Shown: positions 20,185-30,503 of the stretch, piece after piece
Layout: each line of letters begins with the position of its first letter
Numbering within the stretch: the first letter of the stretch is position 1
The notes under the pieces: generated by a model
What the model was told of the DNA's origin: nothing
The model's input: only the letters and a program-made list of their open reading frames with translations
Database searches by the model: none
Source of the DNA: Viola odorata
Taxonomy: Eukaryota; Streptophyta; Magnoliopsida; Malpighiales; Violaceae
DNA: 64,000 bases
Assembly (NCBI GenBank): GCA_963691705.1
Contig: OY829539.1
Location: forward strand, 47,838,327-47,902,326
Reading direction: 5' to 3'
Program-made: the position numbers and the translations under genes

Positions 20185-22333
20185 ATGCCTCGCACGAGAT
20201 CTCAATCTGGTTCTTTAGTTACCCCTAGGCCAATTTCTCGATATCCTGAGCTTGAAAACACCCCTAGCATCTTTACTTGCCCTACTGTCTTACGGCTTGA
20301 ACTGGAGAGCAATAACATTACCTTCCCTCGCGATTATCGCCCCACTATTCCATCTGACACTATGAGGCTTCATAGCCGGCTCTGGAAAACTCATAGGATG
20401 CTTTATTTTAAAATGTTTCAATATGGGTTCCGCCTCCCAGTTCATGACACGCTAGAGCGTGTGTTGTGCGAGCACAGGCTTAACCTTGCGCAGAGCACCC
20501 CTTCCTCATGGAGTTGCATCTACACCTTCCTTCGTGCTTGTGAGTTAAAAGATATTCTTGCTCCCTCTGTCGCTTTATTTCGCAAGTTCGTGACTCTGGT
20601 TTTTCACGACGACTTCATTAATATTATTCCAAGGTGGGATGACGCCCTGGTGAGGCCTTTTTGGCAAAAATTTCAAGGATTTGAGGAGAACGTCGAAGAC
20701 TGGAAGAGCGGTTTCTTCGTTGTCGAATTACCCTCTCGCCTGTGGCGTCCTGACTTCAACCTGGAGGTAGTCGATTGGGTGAAGCCAGCGCCTCTGTCTA
20801 AGGAAGAGTTGGAGTCCTCTATCCAGATCCGAAACTTTGCTTTGTACAGGCCTTTAACTGAGTGCAACATAGGTGAGCTCTTGAGCTTCGCCGCTGCCTT
20901 ACTTACCCCTTATTTACTAACATACCTTTTCGCAGGGGAGACTGTCGCTCGCCCGCTTTCCGAAGGTGATGCCTCTCACAAGGTTGTCGCGCCTTCCACG
21001 GCTGCTCCCTCTACTTCCGCTGGGACTCGAGCTGATCACCATATGCCCATAAAGAAAAGAGCTTTAGACGAGATTCTTTCCAGGGAAAGCGGTTCCTCCC
21101 TCCGCACTTCCCGCTTTGTGGAGAACTGGTTGCCCAGTCGGAAGAAGAGGTCCGGGTCTGGTTTGCCAGTGACTGAGACAAAAAATTTCTCCTACGGAGT
21201 CGAGGACATGGAGGACATGGATACGGAACTGAGCCTCCGCCCGGCTTCCTCAGCTCAGCGGAAGAAAATAAGGGAAGCGAGCAAAGCTCAAGTAACAGGG
21301 ATGGCCGCTCGATCTCCTCCTGCCAACACCACGAATATTGCCACTTCCCAGACTGCCGCTTCTCCTGACACCGCTAAGGGAGATGCCGCTTCACTGGGTG
21401 GCACTTCCTCGACTATGGGATCGGCTACCCCCAACAAGACCTCCCCTGTTGCCACTTCCCAGACTGCCTCCACCATCTGCTGCAGATTCCGCTCCTGTCA
21501 TGGAACCTCCACACTCGCCCATTGGCCCTTGTATTCCTGACGTGCCACCATCAGTCCCAAGTGGACTTGGTTCTTCTCACTCTCCCCCGAAGTCCCCTTG
21601 TCCGTTGTTCCTTACTTCAATTCGAGACGTTGGGGGCTCAGGCGGTATCTCCGCCTCTTCCTTTGTTGCTGATCTTTCCCCTGACGGGCCTCAAGGGGCC
21701 CCTTCTCACCGGCTAAATCTGTCAAAATTTGGGACTGACGGGTTTCGCGCCCTGGGTATATCAGACCCCTTGTCGCAAGATCAGCCCACGGCTATCTTGG
21801 CCTGTGAAATGTTTCGCGCCTCCGAGGACGAAAGTAGGCTACTGCAGCTTCCTCCTGAGGTTCAGTATGTGCGCGTTATGAACAACTGCCTTACTGCCTT
21901 TCGACAACTTCATTACTTCATCAAGGCTCATGGTACACAATCTCAAAACTCGGATGCCCTAGCAAAGGTAGAGGAGCTGTCGCGACTCCACAAACGAGCT
22001 CAAGCCGAACTGCGCGAGTGTCGCACTGACCTTACTCGGGAAAGGTCTAAAAGAAAAGCCCAGGTTGAAGCTTTGGAGGCTGAGCTGGTGACTGAAAGAA
22101 AGAAGAACACTTTCCTTCTTGAGGAGATATCGTCCCGCGATGCCAACCTGACGAAAGCTTCCACGAAGGTGGCCTGGTGGAAGAAGAAGACTGAACAAGC
22201 CTTTATCGCTGGGGTCACAGATCAGCACCGCGGTAGGGCCGCTGATCCCGCTGAGGTCGCTAGGTATGCCTCCGCGAGGATGAAAGAGATTGATGAGAGC
22301 CAAGAGGGCTTCCTCTCCTCTAAAGAGGAGTAG
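20185..22333 (+). pseudogene. ORF-A, copy 2 (antisense cassette protein, best-preserved copy)
   Basis: ATG 20185 (MPRTRSQSGSLVTP) is chosen because it matches the start of the minus-strand homologue. Exon 1 (20185-20872) is fully open and holds the gypsy-type-transposon-like domain, with RMLYFKMFQYGFRLP, IIPRWDD and WKSGFFVVELP. The intron 20873-20935 is 63 bp with branch TTTACTAAC; being a multiple of three without stops, it can be retained. Exon 2 has a basic IKKRALDEIL segment and a Pro/Ser-rich linker, then LNLSKFGTDGFRALG and a coiled coil rich in Glu/Arg/Lys to TAG 22331-22333. A frameshift near 21470 separates the two halves; otherwise open. Probably an accessory protein of the element; function unknown. 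Confidence 0.7.
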
Positions 22334-23010
22334 CAAGTCCATGCATGGGGAGGGCCCATTTGATGCCGCTTGATTGGGGGTGTCGCTTCTTTACTTACTC
22401 CCTTTATGTATTATTTTTCCCATTTGGACTTTGACGTCGCCTCTTTGCTTGTAATAATCCAATCTTATAATCTTGACCAAATAATACGTGCTTCTTAATG
22501 ATGTCGCCCTTTATCACTTGCCGCTTGACTACTTTTTTCTTCGCACTACACCTCTTGGGTGTCGTGTCATTGCAACTTGCCGCTCCTTTTCACTGGGTTT
22601 GACTGCCCCCTTTTTCAGAGCATTTAATGCTCTGACTCCTTTTACTTGATACGGAAGAGACAGTCATGATGCTATGAGCCCACGTGTCCTCAAAAGAGAG
22701 CGCTAGGGGAATAGTGGGCTGAACATGTCTTTTCGCTCCTCAGGGATTGTACCCGCTTCCCGCGCCTCTCGCCATTGACACGTCACACACCACTACCGCT
22801 TGACCCGTCGTTCCCCTTTAATCCTCAGGGTTATAAAAACCCTCACGTGCTCTCTTCTTACCCTTTGTTATCTTTCTCTTTGGAAAACGAAAAAGAAAGA
22901 AAAGAAAACACAATTCCTCATCTTCCTCCTAGGATCCGCCGCCGCCCAGGTGCTTCGATCTTCCTCTCACAAAAGGTACCTTCCTATCTATCCTTCGTTT
23001 AACCTTGCCC
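22334..23010 (+). promoter_or_regulatory. Spacer and promoter region of ORF-B, copy 2
   Basis: T-rich 3' flank of ORF-A, then the TATA box GGGTTATAAAAACCC at 22828-22842, 180 bp (TTATAA to ATG) before the ORF-B start at 23011, and a G-box-like CACGTG just downstream. Confidence 0.55.
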
Positions 23011-25341
23011 ATGGCTCGCAATCGCCGTTATTCCCGCTCTGCTGGGGAGGGGGATATTGATTCTACTATTTCCACCATTGCTTCCACCGCCATCCTTCGA
23101 CGGTGCCTGCGAAGTTACAATGCCACTCTCTATCAGTTGGAGGGGTATTCTACTGAAGTTTCCCCATGGTCGCTTCGCCTTAATAGCGAATTATCTGGCA
23201 ACCGTAGGGTTCTTTATGCTAAAATGTTTCATTATAGTTTTCGGCTGCCTCTAGATCCTTTAATTGCCAAGTTACTCTCCGAATTCGATTTAAATGCTGC
23301 CCAGTTGAGTCCAAATGCCTATTGTGGCATTTATGCTTTTATAGCCCTTTGTAGATATGTAGGAAATGAATCTCCTTCTTTGTTGTTGCTGCGCTCCCTT
23401 TTTCAATTATACCATCATAACAACGGCATCATAGCGATATCACCTCGCTATGATGTTGAAGCCCTAAACCCCTTTACCTGGAAGCTGTTATTCCTTGAAT
23501 CTTCTATTGACGCTTGGAAAAAAAGATTCTTCATCATCAATCTACCCCAGCCTTTGTGGCGGAGCGGGTTTAATCTAGTCATCAGAGATGCCGTCTGGGG
23601 TGGCAGGCCAGAGTTAGGACCAGTTGACCAAGGCTGGCTGAACAAGCTACTCAACCCGTCGAGGATTCCTGGTGTTCGCACTCGCGAACTCGCGTGCCGG
23701 GGCGACATCCGGGATTGCATTCAAAGTGAGCACCGTCCCTTCACCCGCTGCTCCCCGTCAGTACTAACTCTAACGTTCTTTTCTTATTTCTACAGATCCT
23801 CCTGCCGGGTGGAAACCTGAGTGTATCAAGAAAAGAGAGAGAAGAGCTTAGCAGAAGAAAGAAAAGGAGGCTCTTTCTGCCGTCTCGACCGGTGCCGCTA
23901 CTGACGCCACGCACGCGTCCACTTCTGCGCCTGAGTCCTCTTCTCTTCCTCGAGCGGTGGCTACTGCCACATCAACTATTGAGCCAATTTTCTCCCCCAG
24001 CACTGTTCCTACTCGAGCGTCGTCTTCTTGTCCTCCCCTTGCTAAAAGGAATAAGAGAACTCTCCGCCTTCGCGTTATCGCTCCTACCCGTCCTCCTGCT
24101 CAGGTGGTTTTTACAAACTTGTCTCCGTCTATTTGTTTCTTTCGTTTCTTAGATCCCCCTTTTTCTTTCGCGCGTAGGATACCGCCGCTATTGCTTCCTC
24201 TGCTACTCCTTCACGCGACGGCATGGACTTGTCAGACATTTTTGGCACCAGACGACCGCGTCCCAACGAAGACACCCCTTCCGCGGGTGACTTTGCTACT
24301 GGTCAGGAAGGGCAGGGCGGCGTCACCAGTACCGGCCCCTTGGTGGGTAATCAAGGTTCTGGTCTTCTAGGGAACGGGGCTACCTCTGTGCCGCTTCACT
24401 CTTCTTTTGCCGCGTCATCTCCTCCTCCTAGAAATCCCTTGGGCTTTCTGGAGGATCTCGTAGAGGAGGACTTTCCATCCCTACCGACCGGCGGTTTCAA
24501 TATTGACGCTGGACCATCTAATCGCTCCCCTCCGTCCCCTCCTGATGTCTTCTTCATTCCTACTGCTGTTCGAACGATCTCTCCTTCTCTTCCCCCCATG
24601 GACACTCCGCGCATGGTGGCTGACCTAAGCACTATACTCTCTAGCGGAGCCGCCACCCATCAGGTTGATTTAAGTAACATTCGCCAGCGCGGGTTCCCAG
24701 CATTGGGAGGCGACAGCTCCCTAGCGACATCCGCCTATCTGGCAGGGTACCTATTGTCGGTTGAGGAGGAGGAACATGCCTTTCTCTCCGTTGCCGACAG
24801 TGAGCATCTGTAGCGGATAAGGACCGAACTGTTCTCTAGCTTTCAGGATTTTCATTACTGGTCTAGGAATGTAACAAGACGAATGAGCTCTCTCCACTCT
24901 TCCTCCCAAGAATGGCGCAACGCTAATCACCAGCTCTCGAAAGAAGTCAACAAGTACCAAGGGGAACTTGATAAAACTCAGGAAGAGCTGAGGAAGTGTG
25001 TTGAAGAGCGACAATGTGCGGTGGCCAGTTTAGCAGTTGCGAGAAAAGAGCTGGAAGAGGCCAGAGGTGGCGAGGCCGCAAGGGATGCCGCCCTTCAAGC
25101 GGAGCAGGGTAAGAATGCCGCGCTTATGGAAGAAACGTCAGACAAATGTAAATGGTTTCTGGAACAAACTGCGGGCCTCATGGTTGACTGCTTCATTGAG
25201 CGTCATGGCCGCAATTAGTTCGACGCTGACGCAATCATCCGCCTCTTCAAGCAGAAATTTGGGTTCCTTACGGAAGAGGGCTATCGCCAAGCGAAGAGGC
25301 CACGGCATGACGAGGGGGACGGCAGCTTGCCCAGGCAGTAA
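23011..25341 (+). pseudogene. ORF-B, copy 2 (antisense cassette protein)
   Basis: Exon 1 (23011-23725, MARNRRYSRSAG) is fully open and encodes the domain paralogous to ORF-A. Intron 1 is 23726-23795 (branch TACTAAC), intron 2 is 24104-24177. Exon 2 is basic (KKRERR, KRNKRTLRLRV), suggesting nucleic-acid binding or nuclear entry. Exon 3 has RRPRPNED, a Pro/Ser-rich linker, DLSNIRQRGFPALGG, a long coiled coil and a C-terminal domain (CFIERHGRN...DADAIIRLF...GYRQAKRPRHDEG) to TAA 25339-25341. Three in-frame TAGs (23849-23851, 24811-24813, 25216-25218) all look like former CAG codons. Function unknown; dimerisation through the coiled coil is likely. Confidence 0.7.
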
Positions 25342-26085
25342 ATGTTACTTCTCTTTTTTGTCCATCGAGCGCCCTCACTTCTTTGCTCTTTTTTGTGTTT
25401 GCGGGGCCTTTTGCTTAAACTAGCCTCCCCTCTTGTATAAACAGTTTGCACAATTTGCCGTCATTTTACTTTATCAATGATCTTTCTCAATTTTGCTTTT
25501 GCCAGCTCTTCTTTTAAAACTTGTTACCACCGTTGTACTGATTTTGCCTGCGCCTTCGAACCTCCCTTGCGGAGTCGCCACACGCGATGTCTCCACGCAT
25601 TTCTCTCTGCGCGATGGGGTAGACCTGATCTTCACCATCATCTCGTACCGTGTTTAAGACAACGGGATCTCCCCTTTGGACGCTCTGTCTTTCCGCAACA
25701 CCATTATTTTTTCGAGTGCTTCATCACTTTCATGCTTCACTAAGTTTTCTGCACACTTTTACTTGTAACTTTCGTTAGTAGCGACATACTCCCATAAATT
25801 CTTAGTTACCTTGGGTCATTGCCGCGCGTGCTCCCTATTCACTTAGCGCGATCCCTCCGAGATGTCGCTTGTGCCGATTTTTCTGCACATTTTCACTTAT
25901 CATTTTCATTAGTAGCGACATCTGTTAAAATATCTTGATTACCTTGGGGTGTGGCTGCGTATTTTCCCAACTCACTTGGCGGGATCTCCCCCGATGTCGC
26001 TCGTGTCACGTACTCATCCAGCCAAACTTCACCGGGTTTGTCCCTTCCGGTTACTAGCTGGGGTACCGTGACTTCTCAGATTTCT
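25342..26085 (+). other. 3' flank of ORF-B, copy 2
   Basis: Non-coding, close match to 16205-16929 of copy 1, including the two ~130-bp direct repeats sharing TTAGTAGCGACAT. Confidence 0.5.
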
Positions 26086-26370
26086 TCAATCGGCCGGGAA
26101 GTGCCACCTCTCAGTGCGCCGCCTGATCAGGGTCGGCCATCTCGAGGATAAGACTTTTCACTTCCTCAGCATTGTCCTCGCACCTCGGAACGTGCCCCTT
26201 CTTAATGAGGTGCCTATGTTAGCGCTACCATCGTAAGGATAGGATTTTCACTTGCGAGGTGGAGTTTTTATCTTTCCTAGGGTCGTGCCTCACTTAATGA
26301 TCATCCGCCTATGTGCGCACGGGCTGTCACAAGGATAGGACTTTACACCCCCAAGGGAGTCGGGGCGTGC
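26086..26370. repeat. 285-bp duplication, left copy
   Basis: Identical in length to 27688-27972, and the only difference I see is ATCTCGAGG versus ATCACGAGG. Part of the short tandem repeat block next to the LTR. The two copies flank the inserted LTR element. Confidence 0.85.
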
Positions 26371-27687
26371 TGATACGATCACGCCTAACCTCATTCTCTC
26401 TATGTACCAGCACCACCTAAGCATTGGGTTCTCAGCCACAACTGTCCAGTGGCTAAGCATGGGGATCGCAGAACAAAGCTCGGCAACAAAAGCTCCATCC
26501 AAGAGGGCCAAGAATAATGATCCGATGGACAAGCAAATGACGTCTAATTTGCGCAAACAAAGTCTTGATGGAAACGTCAAGATGTTAGCTTTCATTTGGG
26601 ACAAGTTTCAGGCCAATCGGACGGGTGGATCAAAAGTTAAGGTCGTCGACATTTTAGCGCGCAGATTCAACGAGCCAGCTTCGACGTGTGAACTTTCCAG
26701 TATAGCGTTTTGCCACTGCTTTAGAGGGGACATTAAGAGCTGTAATTCTTCCCCACTTGTGATAATTTATTGTAGTTCTTTCCTATATATAGAGCATCAA
26801 GCTAGTGTCATTATGGAGATATAATTGCCAAGTGAAAAGCTAGAGAGAAATCCTCCTCTAGCCTTTTCACCAAGGCATTTATCCTAGTGTGATATTTGAG
26901 TGATTTAAGATTGTTTCCTTTCTTGTAATTCAAGTGTGTTCTCAAGTAATAATCAAGTGTTCTTTGTGCTTTCAATCTGAGTTCAATTCAAGTGTACCAT
27001 CATCAATCCATCCAACTCCAATCCAAACACAACCCTTTCCATTCATCCTTTCTCATATCATCTATTTCCGCTGCACTTATACTCCATCTTCCATCATATT
27101 TCCTTCCATCTTCCAATCTGCCTTGTGTTACAACTCCAAGCTAGATCCTCCGTCAAACATAGATTCAAACTCCCCTTACAAAGGAGGTTGGATCTTATCA
27201 AGTGGTAGCGGAGCTCTAGCCGCTTCGAGTTGCCTTCTGTTGCCTTTCTTCTTTCCGAGTCTGTCCCGAAAATCCACCATATTCCTGTCTCGTTTTGTGA
27301 GTAATACAGCTCACAAAGATCTGAATTTTTGTGTCAAACACCTTCGTCCTGTGCTTAACAATTTTCGTATTTTGGTCGTTCTGAAATTCTATGAAAATAG
27401 TACTCATTCTGATCAAAACAAAAAGTTGAACAGAATCACATCCGAGAAAAGAAGAAAGAAATCTTGTTACAATCCTTTTCATCTTCCACTCCTTGCCAAA
27501 AGCTTGTTTCCCCATTAAGTATTACTTACCAACTCATTTCCTTGTTGTCTTTTGTTCAAAAATAGAACATCCTCTTACACCCACTTATTCTTGTCTCAAT
27601 ATTCTCTTACACCCACTTATTCTTGTCTCAATATTCTCTTACACCTCATCCACTTTACTAAAAGACATCCATGTGCAAGACTTATCA
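26371..27687 (+). mobile_element. Truncated LTR element related to the array element
   Basis: LTR at 26371-27200 (830 bp, TGATACGATC...GATCTTATCA) with TATA CCTATATATAG near 26781. A PBS-like TGGTAGCGGAGC at 27203-27214 follows, then about 470 bp of leader with a twice-repeated CTCTTACACCCACTTATTC motif, then an abrupt end at CTTATCA. The LTR shares its ends, the PBS-like sequence and internal motifs (CTTTCATTTGGGAC) with the LTR of the tandem array, so it is a relative. No gag, no second LTR and no 5-bp target duplication. Confidence 0.65.
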
Positions 27688-27972
27688 TCAATCGGCCGGG
27701 AAGTGCCACCTCTCAGTGCGCCGCCTGATCAGGGTCGGCCATCACGAGGATAAGACTTTTCACTTCCTCAGCATTGTCCTCGCACCTCGGAACGTGCCCC
27801 TTCTTAATGAGGTGCCTATGTTAGCGCTACCATCGTAAGGATAGGATTTTCACTTGCGAGGTGGAGTTTTTATCTTTCCTAGGGTCGTGCCTCACTTAAT
27901 GATCATCCGCCTATGTGCGCACGGGCTGTCACAAGGATAGGACTTTACACCCCCAAGGGAGTCGGGGCGTGC
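27688..27972. repeat. 285-bp duplication, right copy
   Basis: Second copy of 26086-26370; the copy 2 sequence then continues normally. Confidence 0.85.
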
Positions 27973-28227
27973 CCTCTCTGGGTTTCCCCAAGATAGGATT
28001 TTTCACTCCCGACAGTGCTGGAGCGTGTCTCAACTTAGCGAGCCGCCTGATCAAGGCCGGCCTCACAAGGCCAGAATTTTTCACTTCCAGCACCATATAT
28101 TTCTAGGATCACCGGGGCGTGCCTCGTCTTGACGACCCGTCTGTATTAGCCCACTCTGCCCCAAGGCTAGGACTTTTCACCCCCGACATCCTTCTTTCCT
28201 TGTTATCTGCACATCACACAAACAACC
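27973..28227 (-). repeat. Remaining short tandem repeat block and leader, copy 2
   Basis: Matches 17231-17488 of copy 1 and stops exactly where the LTR should begin (CAACCAA, followed in copy 1 by TGATAAGC). Here foreign sequence follows. Confidence 0.65.
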
Positions 28228-28261
28228 AACAAGGAACAAGAGATATTTCCACAACAATGGT

Positions 28262-28680
28262 TAGACCATGCCCAACGGTATGTCAAATTCATAATTTCAA
28301 TTTCTAGACCATGCCCAACGGCATGTCAAATTCATAATTTCAATTTCTAAACCATGCCCAACGGCATGTCAAATTCATAATTTCAATTTCTAGACCATGC
28401 CCAATGGCATGTCCAATTCATAATTTCAATTTCTAGACCATGCCCAACGGCATGTCAAATTCATAATTTCAATTTCTAGACCATGCCCAACGGCATGTCA
28501 AATTCATAATTTCAATTTCTAGACCATGCCCAACGGCATGTCAAATTCATAATTTCAATTTCTAGACCATGCCCAACGGCATGTCCAATTCATCATTTCA
28601 ATTTCTAGACCATGCACAACGGCATGTCAAATTCATAATTTCAATTTCTAGACCATGCCCAATGGCATGTCAAATTCTAG
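28262..28680. repeat. 43-bp minisatellite, about 10 copies
   Basis: The unit starts TAGACCATGCCCAACGGCAT and repeats exactly every 43 bp (28262, 28305, 28348, ... 28649) with few substitutions; the last copy is truncated. It lies directly between the copy 2 breakpoint (28227) and the first LTR of the array (28758). Confidence 0.9.
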
Positions 28681-28757
28681 CATGATATAATTTCAATTGA
28701 GCGATATTCCAAGAGTTAGGTAAGGGAGTACCGTCAAGCGTTTCGAGGTGATACGCC

Positions 28758-29867
28758 TGATACGATCCTAGCCCCATGGCTAACCCCAGTGAGGTTAATG
28801 CAACCCCTAGACATGGAGACAAGGCAGGAGACGTTGTTTGATCAAGCTTTCAGGCATAGGATGACATGGAAGGTGGCTTGGAGGCACCTAGCACAAGGTT
28901 TGACATCCATCCGAGTCAACCCTTGGAAGAACGGTTTCAATAAAATATCCAGCATATATACAAGACCTATTGGAGTCTTTGGAAGGCTGTGTCCAAGTTT
29001 CAGAGCATTCGGACAAGTAAATCTCAAGGTGGATCATGGTGACATTCTAGCTGTCAAGGAGAAGACGCCCAGGCACAACCAGCGACTTCGATTGAACCTA
29101 GAGGGCGCTGTACATGTCGGAATCATGCGATCGACAACTCATTGGAAACTTCAGGATGTTATCTTTCATTTGGGACGAGATTCAGCTCATTTGGACCAGT
29201 GGTTTGAATTTTATGGACGTAAACATTATGGTGCGCAGTCTGTGCGCGAGACAACCTACAACTTGAGGTTTCGGCCCAAACCTTGGCCCGATGATGGAGA
29301 ACTCGACATGAGCTGCTGGAATGTATTTAAATATATTTATATTTACTTTAAGTAGTTTCCTTAATTAATTAGTTAGTAATGGCAGCAACCTTTGTTTCCA
29401 TTTATTGATTAATTAGTTAATCAGTTTATTAGCTAAATAAGTTATTTTCCTTAATTAGTTCTCCTACTTCTATTATTATTCGGGTTTGCTTGTAACCTTA
29501 TATAAGGAGCCGTTTGGCCTCCTTAGAAACTTGGCTGATTATTGATAAAGATATATTCTTATATTCTCTTCCCCTTTTTGCGTTCAACAACGAATGAACC
29601 TTGTTCTTCTTGAGTCTTGTAAGCTTGAGTCGTTCCAAGTAAAACCCGAAATTACTTCCATTAATTGTCTGTTCTAGGTTGTTATTCGCAAGGAATATAG
29701 GCTTAGCGATTCGATTAAGATCCTTCCTTATTCGAGTTAGGTTGGTTGATGCTTAGCAATCAACAGGCTCAATTGCTTAAGAAAGTTATCCATTCCGCAG
29801 GGAAATCCCGTCTTGAACAAAGATCAAAATTGGTGCTACGTCTCCTTTGCAAACAAGGATCGTATCA
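28758..29867 (+). repeat. LTR 1 of the array
   Basis: Complete LTR with TATA TTATATAAGG near 29508. Carries the TACATG variant near 29111. Its left flank is ...GTGATACGCC after the minisatellite. Confidence 0.9.
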
Positions 29868-30503
29868 GCTGGTAGCGGAGCTTAAGGCGTTCAAAGATTG
29901 GTAACTATCCTAACTATCCTTTACTTTTGTCGTTAGGTAGAGATTTCGTTGTTGCGCATCCTAAACTACTTGGATCGCATCAGTTGGGGTCTTTTCTATT
30001 TGATTTTTTTATTTACAAAAAGTGTCACAAAATCAGTCCCCAAAGTGTCAAAAAAAAGAGTCACAAACTCAGTCCCCAAAGTGTCAAAAGAGTCCTACAA
30101 AAGAGTCACCAAAAACAGTCCACCAAAGTGTCAGTGTCGAAATCGTATTTCAATATATAACTATTGGAGTCCGATTTCTGTGAGTCTTAGTTCGTTGGAA
30201 AGCCCTATCTGTCAGGAGTCTGTATCAAGAAGAATCAGGTAATTCGGACACCGGAGTCAAAAGCTATAGTCGATTTACTAAATTGTGTTTTCTGCCAAAT
30301 TCTGCACAATTTATGTCAAGTCGAAAATTGAATTTTAATATATAGCTACTGAAGTTATATTTGAGTGAAAAAGGATCCGTTGGAAAGCTGAGTCTGTTAG
30401 GTTTCCAAATCAAGAAGAATCAGGTGATTCGGACACCGGAGTCAAAAGCTGTGCTTGAATTACTACACTGTGTTCACCGAAACCGAATTCTATACCTTAT
30501 ATA

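Noticed and set aside
28262..28680. Regular 43-bp repeats resembling a CRISPR array
   Set aside because: There are no variable spacers: the whole 43-bp unit repeats, and the context is plant retrotransposon DNA. It is a minisatellite.
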